In this document: positions 7,833 to 17,476 of the stretch, in pieces
Numbering within the stretch: the first letter of the stretch is position 1
How the letters are laid out: every line of letters starts with the position of its first letter
NCBI RefSeq assembly: GCF_016236915.1
Contig: NZ_JAEHOK010000001.1
Span: 124,001 to 188,000 of the forward strand
Direction: 5' to 3'
Source of the DNA: Salegentibacter maritimus
Lineage (GTDB): Bacteria; Bacteroidota; Bacteroidia; Flavobacteriales; Flavobacteriaceae
Length of the DNA: 64,000 nucleotides
Made by a program: the position numbers and the translations under genes
The notes under the pieces: generated by a model
Told to the model about the DNA's origin: nothing
Databases searched by the model: none
What the model saw: the letters and a program-made list of their open reading frames with translations, nothing else

Positions 7833-9049
7833 GGCTTAAAAAAATTATTCTCCTCCAGGCAATCGGCTAATTTAAGATAAACCTTTTTTATGTTTTCAGT
7901 CGAAAAATTTCCTTGCAGGGCCTTTAAAATACGGCTGGAAAGACTTCCGTTATTCAATAAAAATTGAATATTTCTCCGATATTTACCTGAAAGCTTACTT
8001 TCTATTTTTGAAAATAGGATTTTCCATATTTCTAAAACTTCAACTTTACTATTAAGGCCAAATACTTTAAGAAAGGCCAGATTTTCTATTTTGGTATTTT
8101 CGGCATCTTTAATAACCGAATCGAAAATTTTAAAAAGCTCGTCTTCATGCCATTTCTTTTGGTCTTCTAATGAGATTAAATCGCCATTTACCAATAGCTT
8201 TAAAGATTCAATAATCAAAATGGCTATGGCCATATCGGCTTTAGGACATTCCTGAATATCTATAACCCTAATCTCTATCGCATTCCTATCAAAGCGGGCA
8301 ATAGCACCACGAGAATTCAAAAAATGATGATCTAAAATATTTTCAGTATCATAAGGTTTAATCGCGCTATTAATGGGTTCAAATATAATTTTAGAATAGG
8401 CTTCTTTAGAAAAAACCTGCTCGGGAATAACTTTTCCCGTCATTAGAGGAATCTCTTTTTGGTTGGTTTTATATACCTGCATGCGGGCATCTTTAAAACC
8501 CGTATCATGCCCTTCAAAAATGGGCGAACTGGCACTCAAAGCCGGAATAATAGGTAAAAGCAAACGAACGGCCGCATGGAGTTTTTCAAATTCAGTATCG
8601 TTAAAAAAAGGAAGGTTAATATGCATACTTTGCACATTACTCCAGCCGTGGCCACTACAATCAAAAATTCGGTTATAAAGCGCATAAATTCGATTATGAT
8701 GGTGTTTCCAAAGCTGGGTTTCTGCTTTTGGATTCATTAAAGGATGGGCAGCCGTTGGTAACAAACGGGTATTATTTTCTTTTAATAGTAGGTTAACTTC
8801 CTTTATGTTTTCAGCAAAAAGAAGGTCTAAATTTTCTAAATCTGTTGTGGGACCGTTGGTTTTTAACTCCACTACGTGGGCTACCAACTCGTTGCTCCAT
8901 TCAATTTTTCCATTTGCTATATCGGAAGTGATTTCCCCATTTTTTTGAATAAAAAGTTGATCTACAATTGGGTTCACTTTAAAATTAGAAGCATTAATAA
9001 GCATGTATTCCAGCTCAATTCCAAAAACTTCAAAAAGATGATACCTCAT
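7829..9049 (-). CDS. GCS2-type carboxylate-amine ligase (glutamate-cysteine ligase-like)
   Basis: The 406-residue protein begins FEVFGIELEYMLINAS, the FGxE(x)E metal/ATP signature of glutamate-cysteine ligase family 2. It continues with WSNELVAHVVELKT, HPLMNP, NVQSMHINLPF, SSPIFEGHDTGFKDAR and FDRNAIEIRVIDIQECP, all matching blocks of the YbdK/GCS2 fold. Such enzymes form an amide between a carboxylate (often glutamate) and an amine. The gene lies 2 bp after the ATP-grasp gene and overlaps the amidohydrolase gene. No glutathione synthetase-type GshB is nearby. Confidence 0.85.
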   Translation of the reverse strand: MRYHLFEVFGIELEYMLINASNFKVNPIVDQLFIQKNGEITSDIANGKIEWSNELVAHVVELKTNGPTTDLENLDLLFAENIKEVNLLLKENNTRLLPTAAHPLMNPKAETQLWKHHHNRIYALYNRIFDCSGHGWSNVQSMHINLPFFNDTEFEKLHAAVRLLLPIIPALSASSPIFEGHDTGFKDARMQVYKTNQKEIPLMTGKVIPEQVFSKEAYSKIIFEPINSAIKPYDTENILDHHFLNSRGAIARFDRNAIEIRVIDIQECPKADMAIAILIIESLKLLVNGDLISLEDQKKWHEDELFKIFDSVIKDAENTKIENLAFLKVFGLNSKVEVLEIWKILFSKIESKLSGKYRRNIQFLLNNGSLSSRILKALQGNFSTENIKKVYLKLADCLEENNFFKP

Positions 9050-9051
9050 AT

Positions 9052-10503
9052 TTATTTCTTTAAAAGCCGGTTTTTTAAAGCCGATAAAATCTCTATATAA
9101 ATTTGTTCACCATAATAAATATCTTCTACTCCAAAATCTATGTTAGGATTATCATTAATTTCAATAACCAGCGGTTTGCCGCCTACCTCCTTAATATCTA
9201 TGCCATAAAGCCCTTTTCCCATTAATTTGGCCGACCTTAAAGCAACATTTATAATTTTTTTTGGAACTTTTTCAATAGGCAGGCAATCTGCATTTCCATC
9301 CATATCATTTTTTTGCTTTGCTTCCCAATTATAAATTTGCCAATGTCCTTTCGCCATATAATAACGACAGGCATAAAAAGCTTTATTATCTAAAATGCCT
9401 ATTCGCCAATCGTATTCTGAAGGACTAAATTCCTGGGCAATAATCAACTCTGACTTCTTTAGCATCGCTGTTACCAATTCCTGAAACTCTACAACAGTAT
9501 TTGCTTTTTTAACCCCAAATGAAAAGGTAGAATCGGGTGATTTTAATACTACCGGAAGCCCCGTTACTTCCAAAACCTTATCTATATTTTCTTTATGAAT
9601 TATAATGGTTTTTGGCGTTGGTATATTCGCATTATTTAAAGCTTCAGCCATATATACCTTGTTACAGCATTTAAGAATAGCATCTGGATAATCTATGATC
9701 GCAATGCCTTCTTGCTGGGCTTTTCTGGCAAATGCGTATGCCTCATTATTTACTTCGGTACTTTGCCGAATAAACAAGGCATCAAAAGCCGATAATCTTG
9801 AAAGGTCTTTTGGAGAAATAATTTCTACATAAAAATTGAGTTTCTCGGCTACTTCTATAAATTTTTTAATGGCTTTAGCATTACTTGGTGGTGCAATATC
9901 ATCCTTTTGTACCAGGATAGCCAGGTCAAACTCCGATGTGGTCTTCTTAGGTGTATCATACCTTTTTTTTGCAAAATACTGAGCTGCAAATTGATGCATA
10001 CTTTCTATATGCTCCGGCGGAATTTCAGCCTCAGAAATTGCCTTAATACTTTTAATATTCCATTTGGTGGTAAAATTAAATCTCACCCTTAGAAAAGGAA
10101 TTTGAAAATGTTTATGAAACATCGCGCTTAAATCTTTATATTTTCGTGCGAGGTTTTGCCCAAAATATATACTTAGGGTAAACTCCTGCGATTTGATACC
10201 TTTTAAGCTAATTTGAATTAAATCATCAAATTCTTCGGAAACAATTTTTACCAGCTTCGGTGCCCGCAGGTCTACAATATTTTTTACGGTTGGAGTCGCC
10301 AAATGGCCTCTGGCCTCAGCCAAAAGTGATACATAATAGCCCTTAGATTGGTAGGAATAGTCCTTACATAAATTAAAAATCCTTGCGTTTTTAAGTTTAG
10401 CAAAATCTGGATGGGTAAGATAAGTCTGAGCTGAAATAATAGTTATATTATCTAGCGTTAATTTCCAATCTTCAGGTTTATTAACAATAATATATTTATT
10501 CAT
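9052..10503 (-). CDS. RimK-like ATP-grasp ligase with N-terminal RLAN domain
   Basis: Residues 1-170 or so match the RLAN domain that precedes some RimK-like ligases (DNITIISAQTYLT, ARIFNLCKDYSYQSKGYYVSL). The rest is an ATP-grasp domain: GLPVVLKSPDSTFSFGVKKA, IIAQEFSPSEYDWRIGILD and the metal-binding end PLVIEINDNPNIDFGVED. ATP-grasp ligases join a carboxylate to an amine through an acyl-phosphate, as in RimK, which adds glutamates. This is the first gene of a three-gene cluster with a second amidoligase and an amidohydrolase. The substrate is unknown. Confidence 0.88.
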   Translation of the reverse strand: MNKYIIVNKPEDWKLTLDNITIISAQTYLTHPDFAKLKNARIFNLCKDYSYQSKGYYVSLLAEARGHLATPTVKNIVDLRAPKLVKIVSEEFDDLIQISLKGIKSQEFTLSIYFGQNLARKYKDLSAMFHKHFQIPFLRVRFNFTTKWNIKSIKAISEAEIPPEHIESMHQFAAQYFAKKRYDTPKKTTSEFDLAILVQKDDIAPPSNAKAIKKFIEVAEKLNFYVEIISPKDLSRLSAFDALFIRQSTEVNNEAYAFARKAQQEGIAIIDYPDAILKCCNKVYMAEALNNANIPTPKTIIIHKENIDKVLEVTGLPVVLKSPDSTFSFGVKKANTVVEFQELVTAMLKKSELIIAQEFSPSEYDWRIGILDNKAFYACRYYMAKGHWQIYNWEAKQKNDMDGNADCLPIEKVPKKIINVALRSAKLMGKGLYGIDIKEVGGKPLVIEINDNPNIDFGVEDIYYGEQIYIEILSALKNRLLKK

Positions 10504-10673
10504 TAATTAGATGATAATACCACCAAATGTACACGAAAAACAAATATCTTTTACATTATTCTTTACTCATATAAATATTCTTTAAGCTATTTTTTTTCTA
10601 AACCTGGCACCTGGATTTAATACCTTAATTTTTATTAGTAATTTCAAGGCCTCACAAAACTGAAAAATAATTT

Positions 10674-11963
10674 ATGAAACTAAATCTTTTTAGCCTTGCA
10701 CTAATATTTTCGGCTAACCTTGCAGTTGCTCAACAAGATAATGAAAAAGCATTATTAAAAAAAGCAAAAGAAATTCACGAAAACGTAATTACCATAGATA
10801 CGCATGCCGATATCAATATTAATAACTTTACTGAAGAAAAAAATTACACCATGAATTTAGGAAGCCAGGTAACACTTCCTAAAATGGACGCCGGTGGTCT
10901 AGACGTGGCATGGTTTATAGTGTATACCGGCCAGGATGAGCTCTCAGAACAAGGTTTTAAAAGTGCCCATGAAAACGCTATGGGCAAGTTCGACGCCATC
11001 CATAAATTGGTCAACGATTTTGCACCAGAACAAATAGGCCTGGCAACTAACGCACAAGAAGTACGTGATTTGGTTGCTGAAGGCAAGAAAGTAGCTATGA
11101 TTGGTGTTGAAAATGGCTACCCCATAGGTAATAATATTGAAAATGTAGAAAAGTTTTACGATTTAGGTGCCAGGTATATGTCGCTTTCGCACCAGGGCCA
11201 CAGCCAGCTAAGCGATTCTAATACCGGAGAGGCGAACGATGAATGGCTGCATAACGGACTTAGTAAATTAGGGGAAGAAGTAATTGCAGAAATGAATCGC
11301 CTGGGAATGATGGTAGATGTATCTCACCCTTCAAAGGAAGCAATTAAGCAAATGTTTAAACTTTCTAAAGCACCGCTTATCGCTTCCCACTCCTCTGCCC
11401 GTAAATTATGTAACCACAGTCGTAATTTAGACGACGAGCTTTTATTGTTATTTAAAGAACACGGTGGCGTGGTACAAACTGTTGCCTTTAAAAATTATGT
11501 GGATATTGAGAAAAATAAAGCTTTTAATGCGGCACGTGCTAAAACTTTTGAAGAGGAAGCGAAAAAAGAAAATTTTAAAGCTTTAGACAGAGAGGCTATA
11601 AGTAATTTAAGTTCTAACGAAAAAGACGCTTATTACGCAAAAGAAGAAAAAGTAAAGCTGGCTGCTGCTGAGGCAATGGAGTTATTAAAACCCGAAATAG
11701 CACCTGTAGGAGTGTCAGATTTTGTTGATCATATAGATTATATGGTAGATTTAATAGGCATTGAGCACGTAGGAATAAGCTCAGATTTTGATGGTGGTGG
11801 TGGTATTGACGGCTGGGAAGATGCTTCAGAAACTTTAAATATAACTATGGAATTGGTAAAACGTGGATATACCGAAGAAGAAATAGCCAAACTTTGGGGA
11901 GAAAACTTACTTAGGGTTATGAATGAAGTTGATGCCGTTGCGGCAGAACTTCAAAAAGGATAA
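10674..11963 (+). CDS. Secreted membrane-dipeptidase family (M19) peptidase
   Basis: A signal peptide (MKLNLFSLALIFSANLAVAQ) leads into the M19 zinc amidohydrolase domain. Metal-ligand motifs are all present: TIDTHADIN (HxD), GVENGYPIG (Glu), LSHQGHS, DVSHPS and IASHSSAR (His), and GISSDFDGGGG near the C-terminus. The family cleaves dipeptides, including ones with a D-residue at the C-terminus. The 429-residue length is typical. It diverges from the amidoligase cluster with 170 bp between them, and a shared terminator separates it from the next gene. Confidence 0.92.
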   Translation: MKLNLFSLALIFSANLAVAQQDNEKALLKKAKEIHENVITIDTHADININNFTEEKNYTMNLGSQVTLPKMDAGGLDVAWFIVYTGQDELSEQGFKSAHENAMGKFDAIHKLVNDFAPEQIGLATNAQEVRDLVAEGKKVAMIGVENGYPIGNNIENVEKFYDLGARYMSLSHQGHSQLSDSNTGEANDEWLHNGLSKLGEEVIAEMNRLGMMVDVSHPSKEAIKQMFKLSKAPLIASHSSARKLCNHSRNLDDELLLLFKEHGGVVQTVAFKNYVDIEKNKAFNAARAKTFEEEAKKENFKALDREAISNLSSNEKDAYYAKEEKVKLAAAEAMELLKPEIAPVGVSDFVDHIDYMVDLIGIEHVGISSDFDGGGGIDGWEDASETLNITMELVKRGYTEEEIAKLWGENLLRVMNEVDAVAAELQKG

Positions 11964-11987
11964 ATTCTTCCTTTTCTAAAACTAAAA

Positions 11988-12019
11988 AATCCTGCCCGGT
12001 TAAATATCCGGGCAGGATT
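11988..12019. terminator. Bidirectional terminator
   Basis: AATCCTGCCCGG (11988-11999) pairs perfectly with CCGGGCAGGATT (12008-12019). A tracts before and T tracts after serve both the dipeptidase gene and the convergent DJ-1 gene. Confidence 0.92.
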
Positions 12020-12042
12020 TTAATTTTTATCTAAAATCTAGA

Positions 12043-12591
12043 TTATGCGTGTTGCAGCTCGTGTTTTCCTTCTTTAATCTCTTCAATCATCTTCGCATTA
12101 AATGCCGGAAGATCGTCTGGATTTCTTGAGGTTACAAAAGCTTCATCTACAACTACTTCTTTATCTACCCAAAGTGCTCCTGCGTTTTCCAGGTCCTTCT
12201 TAATTGAATTAAAAGAAGTCATTGTACGGCCTTCCACAACCTCTGCATTAATTAAGGTCCATGCTGCGTGGCAAATAGCACCTACTGGCTTACTTTGCTT
12301 AAAAAAGTCTCTAACAAAAACAAGGGCATCTTCGTTTCTTCTTAATTGATCTGGGTTTATCACTCCACCTGGAAGCACCAAGGCATTGTATTCTTTAGCA
12401 CTCGCTTCTTTTACAATGCGGTCTACTTCTATTTCACCAGACCAGTTTGTGCCTTCCCAGCCTTTAATCTTACCCTTTTCAAGACTTATAACATCTACTT
12501 TAAAACCTTCGTTTTCTAAAGCCTCTTTTGGAGAAAATAATTCACTTTTTTCAAATCCGTTAGTGGCTAAAATTGCAATTCTCTTTTCCAT
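12043..12591 (-). CDS. DJ-1/PfpI family protein
   Basis: This 182-residue protein starts KRIAILATNGFEKSEL and has the nucleophile elbow GAICHAAWTL with Cys about residue 105, plus VLPGGVINPDQLR. These are hallmarks of the PfpI/YhbO branch, reported variously as protease, deglycase or stress chaperone. It is cytoplasmic and monocistronic. The biochemical activity of this branch is disputed, so I give only the family. Confidence 0.88.
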   Translation of the reverse strand: MEKRIAILATNGFEKSELFSPKEALENEGFKVDVISLEKGKIKGWEGTNWSGEIEVDRIVKEASAKEYNALVLPGGVINPDQLRRNEDALVFVRDFFKQSKPVGAICHAAWTLINAEVVEGRTMTSFNSIKKDLENAGALWVDKEVVVDEAFVTSRNPDDLPAFNAKMIEEIKEGKHELQHA

Positions 12592-12718
12592 AATTCTATC
12601 TTTTTTTGGTTTAGCACGAAGGTAAAATAAGCTTAAAAGACAGTATATTAAGGTGATTATAAAAAGAGGGCGCTCTAAAGTTAAACTTTATTAATTCTCT
12701 TAAAATTTGTAAAATGAA

Positions 12719-13729
12719 CTATGTTTTGCGTTTAGAATTCTCATTCTTTTTAGATTGTTCCTTCCAATCAAGTTTGTTTTTAAGCGTGGCTATAATATCT
12801 TTTTCTTCTTCTAAATGGGTACGTTTATCACTTAATTTTTCCAATTCCTGATAAATTGCCGGCTCCCCGAATTTATTGGGTACTACCCTTTCTTTTTTCA
12901 GGATAGCATATTGTACGGTAAATTCTGCTCCAAAAAATAAAATAAGACAGGTATAGTAAACCCATAATAAAATAAGAACTACCGAAGAAGCTCCACCATA
13001 GACCGAAGCCGGTTCACTTTGCCCAAAATAAAAACTTATAAGTGCTTCGCCCAATAAAAATAAGATAGTAGTCACAGCCGCACCTAAATAAGTAATTTTC
13101 CATCGTAATTTTATATCAGGAAGTAATTTAAAAATAGCTGCGAATAAAGTAGTAATGACCAGGAATGAGATGCTAAAATTAGCCAACTCAACCATAAACT
13201 CGGTTATGTTTGGCGCGTATCGTTCAATTTCGTCTTTGAGAACCCTAATTAAAGCTGAAATCACAAGAGATAGCAAGAGTAAAAGCCCGATAACCATTAC
13301 CATTCCAAAAGAAATCAACCGATCTAACAAGATCCCCAGAAAATCTGTTTTTTTGGCTGCTACGTTCCAAATATTATTCATGGCTATTTTAAGCTGAAAA
13401 AATACTCCGGTAGCACCAAAGAGCAGCATTCCCACGCCAAAAATAATGGCCCAGGTAGAATCACTGGAAAGTGCAGCGTTGGCAATCATATTTTCTATAG
13501 CCTCTGCCGACTCTTTTCCTATAAAATTGCTGATTTCTGAAGTTAGCCTTCCCTGAACAGCCTCCTGCCCAAAGAAATAACCTGCTGTGGTCACTACAAT
13601 AATTAATAAAGAAGGTAATGAAAACAAAGCATAATAAGCTATAGTAGCACTGCGCGCGTAGGGTTCGTTACGCATCCAGCTTATATAAGCCTGTTTAAAA
13701 AGCGACCATGAGGTTTTAAAAAACTTCAT
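12719..13729 (-). CDS. YihY/BrkB-family inner-membrane protein
   Basis: The 336-residue protein has about six TM helices. The family pattern is clear: an N-terminal amphipathic part (SLFKQAYISWMRNEPYARSATIAYYALFSLP), a GVGMLLFGATGVFFQL helix, and the C-terminal YGGASSVVLILLWVYYTCLILFFGAEFT block. The family was once called ribonuclease BN by mistake; its role is unknown, possibly transport. A charged, coiled tail of about 60 residues (LEEEKDIIATLKNKLDW) follows the last helix. The start overlaps the DinB gene by 4 bp. Confidence 0.88.
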   Translation of the reverse strand: MKFFKTSWSLFKQAYISWMRNEPYARSATIAYYALFSLPSLLIIVVTTAGYFFGQEAVQGRLTSEISNFIGKESAEAIENMIANAALSSDSTWAIIFGVGMLLFGATGVFFQLKIAMNNIWNVAAKKTDFLGILLDRLISFGMVMVIGLLLLLSLVISALIRVLKDEIERYAPNITEFMVELANFSISFLVITTLFAAIFKLLPDIKLRWKITYLGAAVTTILFLLGEALISFYFGQSEPASVYGGASSVVLILLWVYYTCLILFFGAEFTVQYAILKKERVVPNKFGEPAIYQELEKLSDKRTHLEEEKDIIATLKNKLDWKEQSKKNENSKRKT

Positions 13730-14250
13730 ATAATTTGATAATTATCCTTAAAAAGCTCAATATGATGTTTGGTATGGCCTGCCACAATAAAGCCTAATGC
13801 ACGGCAGCTAGTAGCACTTCCGCCTACAAAACCCTTACTTGTAAGCATTTCTTCCGAAAAGCTTTCATAAAGGCCAATCCCCGCATCTCTTACCGCAATA
13901 AATTCATTTTTAAAAGATTGTATATCCCTGTTTTTTACTGAGCTTGCTGTTACATAAGCATTATGATCAAAACCGGGTAACTCTACATCGGGATCTCTTG
14001 CCATTGTAAGCGATCTATATTGAAAAATTCTTTCAACATCTATTAAATGCTGAATTACTTCGGCCACGCTCCATTTTCCTTTTGCATAACTATAAGTTAA
14101 GTCTTTAGGCTTCAATTTCTCTAAAAAGCTAAGAAACTCTTGCTTGTTTTCCAAAAGTAAAATCCCCAGCGCTACATGGCCGGGGATTTTCTTTAAATAC
14201 CTATTATAGTACGCATCGTACTCATTGGAATTTAAATTATTTGCTATCAT
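13726..14250 (-). CDS. DinB-family protein
   Basis: Starting at the ATG at 14250 the protein is 174 residues, all helical, with the DinB/YfiT metal-site pattern: WSVAEVIQHLIDVERIFQY (first His) and GFIVAGHTKHHIELFKDNY (HxxxH). DinB-like proteins are four-helix-bundle metal proteins, some being thiol transferases. A longer frame start at 14274 would overlap the ppc end, whereas the chosen ATG lies 1 bp after the ppc stop. It probably follows ppc in one transcript and overlaps the YihY gene. Confidence 0.85.
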   Translation of the reverse strand: MIANNLNSNEYDAYYNRYLKKIPGHVALGILLLENKQEFLSFLEKLKPKDLTYSYAKGKWSVAEVIQHLIDVERIFQYRSLTMARDPDVELPGFDHNAYVTASSVKNRDIQSFKNEFIAVRDAGIGLYESFSEEMLTSKGFVGGSATSCRALGFIVAGHTKHHIELFKDNYQII

Positions 14251-14251
14251 A

Positions 14252-16825
14252 TTAAGCAGAATTTCTACTGGCATTTATGTTTCCGTAAAGGGAACGTGTT
14301 ACCATTTTTTCATAAACTTCCAGCATTTCTTCTGCACTTTTCCCTTGTTCCTGTAATTCCTGAACTTTTCTAAGTGCATGTTGTTGTATAGTTAACAATG
14401 GTAGTACAATACGCTCTCTTGCTTCAATAGAAGCTTTTCCGGCCGGTTGGTTCTCCATAAGTTCCTCATAACCGGTTATTTTCAACAACATTGCGTGAGT
14501 ACGTTTGTATTCGGTATAAATAATCTTCCAAAAATCTCCAAACTCTTTATCTTTCTCCATATAGGCCGTTAGCGCAAAGAAAGATTTAGTAAGACTCATC
14601 ATAGAGTTTTCCAGTAAAGTTTTAAAGAAAACCGAATTTTCATAAAGTGCTTTCACTTTATCAAATTCTCCTGCTTTTTCATACTGCTCTAAAGCAGTTC
14701 CCACTCCAAAGAACCCAGGGACATTTTGTTTTAACTGGCTCCAGCTTCCCACAAATGGTATAGCCCTAAGATCGTCTAAATTAAGCTTTGCCGATTTATT
14801 CCTTTTGGATGGACGGCTACCAATATTGGTTTTAGCATAATATTTTAGCGTACTCATCTTCTCCAGGTAAGGAATAAACTTTTCGTGCTGTTTAAAATCG
14901 GTATATGTTTTATAACTTATTTCAGCCAGATTTGTCATGGTTTCCCGGTCTTCATCGGTCAACTGGTTTTTATCTTCACTAAAAATTTCATTAGAAACAC
15001 CAGAACTTAGCAATTGTTCCAAATTATACCTACAGGATTCCCTGGTTCCAAAGTTAGAGCTAATGGTTTGCCCCTGTACGGTTAATTGAATTTCTTCATT
15101 TTCAATTCCAGAACCTAAAGAAGCGTAGAATTGGTGAGTTTTTCCACCACCACGTGCCGGTGGTCCACCTCTACCATCAAAGAATACTACTTTAATATCA
15201 TATTTTCTGGAAACTTCTGTAAGCATTTCTTTAGCTTTATAAATACTCCAGTTTGCCATTAAATATCCGCCATCTTTAGTACCATCACTAAAGCCAAGCA
15301 TAATGGTTTGTTTGTTCCCCCTTCTTTCCAAATGCTGTCTGTAAACAGGGTTTTGGTAAAGGGTTTCCATCACGTTTGGAGAAGCTTTTAAATCGGGTAC
15401 AGTCTCGAACAACGGAATAATATCTACTGTTGGTTTATCCCATCCGCAAAGCCTTAAAAACGCAAATGGTTCTAAAATACTTTGTGGTACTTCACTATGG
15501 CTAATTATATACCTATTGGCTCCGTTTTCTCCATTTTTCTGCTGAATCTCCTGCATCGCGTAAATAGATGAAAGCGTAGACTTAGTAATTCCATCTTCAT
15601 ACTTTTCAGGATCAATATTTCCTTCAACCTTAGTCAGTATATCAATTTGCTCTTCGTTAGAAAGCGAAGCATAGTTTTCAGGGAAGATTTCAGGGTGAGT
15701 TTTAATTACTTCTTCCAAAACTTCGGCGTGCTTGCCTGAATCCTGGCGAATGTCTAGCGTGGCAAAATGATAACCAAAAATATTTACTTTATTGATAAGG
15801 TCGTTAATTTCTTCTACAAATAAGCCCTGGTGCCTGGTTTCTACAATATCTTTTATTTTATATAACCTGGTCTTAAAGTCTTCCAGTGACATTTTGATCT
15901 TGCCAGATCTAGAGATTGCACTTTGGTAGAGCGAAGTCTCCATTTCAGCAATAATTATATCTACTTCATTAAAAGTAACCCTTCTTTTAAGCTTTCTTAA
16001 ATCACGGTAATAATTTAATAAAATAGTGCTTCGTAATCTTTGGGCTACTTTTAAGGTTATTTCAGTAGTCACAAAAGGGTTTCCATCGCGGTCTCCCCCC
16101 GGCCAGAAGCCCAAATTAATCACTTGATTACCCAGGTCTTCTCCTTCAAAAATATTTTGCTGGATATAATTATAGATCTTACTTACACTTTGGTAGAATA
16201 CATTTTCAAAATACCAAATAAGGCTAACGGCTTCATCATAAGGAGTTGGTTTTTCTTTTTTAAAGAAAGGAGTCTTTCCTAACTGTGCCAACAATTTCTT
16301 GATAAGGCTAAGATCATTTTTTTGAATTGCTTTATCTAAATCGGTAATAATACCTAATACAGCTCCCGGATAAAACTGCGTAGGGTGTGCAGTTAGGGTT
16401 GGTCTTACATTAAAACGTTTAAGGTATTCTCGTAACTCTGGTGTTTTACCTTTGTCTTCGGCTTCCTCTTTTACATTTCTAAGGGTTCCGCGACCATCCA
16501 TATTATTTACTATAGGAAAAGAAGCATCTTCAATAGCATCAAAAAGCACTACCTGTCTTTCTATATACTGAATAAATCTAAACAGAAGGCTTATTTGATC
16601 TTTTTCGGAAGGATTGTCCTGGTATTTACTGAAAAAACTTTCAATAATCTCTGAAGGATTTTTGTTCTCCTTAAAGCCTGCTTCACATAATTCCTGAAAA
16701 AGAGGCAGCAGGGATCCTGTTTTACTAATATCGTCAAAGGGCAGCGTTAAAAATATACTGTTATAAACCTGATATTTTGAAAGTACGCTCTCATTGAAAC
16801 GCTCTAGTCTTGGTTCTCTGTGCAT
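14252..16825 (-). CDS. ppc: Phosphoenolpyruvate carboxylase
   Basis: The 857-residue enzyme carboxylates PEP to oxaloacetate, refilling the TCA cycle. Diagnostic blocks are RPTLTAHPTQFYPG (catalytic His), FWPGGDRDGNPFVT, GFSDGTKDGGYLMANWSIYKA and the Gly-rich FFDGRGGPPARGGGKTHQFYAS. The C-terminus ends NINASRNSA. I chose the ATG at 16825 because the longer frame to 16885 passes through the terminator hairpin of the upstream gene. The AHPTQ in place of AHPTE is a small variation of the usual motif. Confidence 0.95.
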   Translation of the reverse strand: MHREPRLERFNESVLSKYQVYNSIFLTLPFDDISKTGSLLPLFQELCEAGFKENKNPSEIIESFFSKYQDNPSEKDQISLLFRFIQYIERQVVLFDAIEDASFPIVNNMDGRGTLRNVKEEAEDKGKTPELREYLKRFNVRPTLTAHPTQFYPGAVLGIITDLDKAIQKNDLSLIKKLLAQLGKTPFFKKEKPTPYDEAVSLIWYFENVFYQSVSKIYNYIQQNIFEGEDLGNQVINLGFWPGGDRDGNPFVTTEITLKVAQRLRSTILLNYYRDLRKLKRRVTFNEVDIIIAEMETSLYQSAISRSGKIKMSLEDFKTRLYKIKDIVETRHQGLFVEEINDLINKVNIFGYHFATLDIRQDSGKHAEVLEEVIKTHPEIFPENYASLSNEEQIDILTKVEGNIDPEKYEDGITKSTLSSIYAMQEIQQKNGENGANRYIISHSEVPQSILEPFAFLRLCGWDKPTVDIIPLFETVPDLKASPNVMETLYQNPVYRQHLERRGNKQTIMLGFSDGTKDGGYLMANWSIYKAKEMLTEVSRKYDIKVVFFDGRGGPPARGGGKTHQFYASLGSGIENEEIQLTVQGQTISSNFGTRESCRYNLEQLLSSGVSNEIFSEDKNQLTDEDRETMTNLAEISYKTYTDFKQHEKFIPYLEKMSTLKYYAKTNIGSRPSKRNKSAKLNLDDLRAIPFVGSWSQLKQNVPGFFGVGTALEQYEKAGEFDKVKALYENSVFFKTLLENSMMSLTKSFFALTAYMEKDKEFGDFWKIIYTEYKRTHAMLLKITGYEELMENQPAGKASIEARERIVLPLLTIQQHALRKVQELQEQGKSAEEMLEVYEKMVTRSLYGNINASRNSA

Positions 16826-16863
16826 AATAAATTTTAGTTGATTAAGGTTATTTCTAATAATGT

Positions 16864-16901
16864 TAAAAAAAAACCCTTTAAACAAGTAGCCTAAAGGGTT
16901 T
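16864..16901 (-). terminator. Terminator of the Lrp/AsnC gene
   Basis: AAACCCTTTA (16871-16880) pairs with TAAAGGGTTT (16892-16901). Read on the minus strand it is followed by a long T run, just before the ppc start. Confidence 0.88.
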
Positions 16902-16921
16902 TATATTAAGTTTAGGGCTAC

Positions 16922-17401
16922 TTACATATCCTGAAAAATAGAATGCATTAAACGTTTTTTATCGTTTAAGCTTTCCTCTAAAGAAATCATTGTTTCTGTT
17001 CTGTAAACACCCTCAATATCATCTAATTGGAAAATAACTTCCTTAGCATGTTGGGTGTTACGAGCTCTAATTTTACAGAATACGTTAAATTTGCCTGTAG
17101 TGACGTGGGCTACGGTAACAAAAGGAATTTCATTAATACGTTCTAGCACAAACTTAGTTTGTGAAGTATTCTTTAGGAATACGCCAACGTAGGCTATAAA
17201 GGCATAACCCAGTTTTTTATAATCAAGGGTAAGAGAAGAACCCTTTATAATTCCTGCTTCTTCCATTTTTTTCACCCTTACGTGTACGGTTCCGGCCGAT
17301 ATTAAAAGCTTCTTAGCAATATCGGTAAATGGGGTCCTTGTGTTCTCAATTAACATATCGAGAATCTGATGATCTGTTTCGTCTAATTTAAACTTGGCCA
17401 T
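16922..17401 (-). CDS. Lrp/AsnC-family transcriptional regulator
   Basis: The 159-residue protein has an N-terminal winged helix-turn-helix (LDETDHQILDMLIENTRTPFTDIAKKLLISAGTVHVRVKKM) and a C-terminal RAM/ACT-like ligand-binding domain. The latter includes VTVAHVTTGKFNVFCKIRA and IEGVYRTETMISLEES. Family members respond to amino acids or other small metabolites and often autoregulate. It lies upstream of ppc but is separated by a strong terminator. TAATTTTG at about 60 nt upstream could be its -7 box. Confidence 0.9.
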   Translation of the reverse strand: MAKFKLDETDHQILDMLIENTRTPFTDIAKKLLISAGTVHVRVKKMEEAGIIKGSSLTLDYKKLGYAFIAYVGVFLKNTSQTKFVLERINEIPFVTVAHVTTGKFNVFCKIRARNTQHAKEVIFQLDDIEGVYRTETMISLEESLNDKKRLMHSIFQDM

Positions 17402-17476
17402 TTTTTAAACTTCTTTGTTTATATGAAATTCAAAATTAATACAAAATCCTTGAATTATTACTAAAGTTTTTGAGAA

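Noticed and set aside
7140-9049. Glutathione synthesis or histidine degradation genes
   Set aside because: The GCS2 and FGase families suggest these by name, but no GshB, HutH, HutU or HutI is present nearby.
16826-16885. Longer start for PEP carboxylase
   Set aside because: The extra codons cover the terminator hairpin of the upstream regulator gene.
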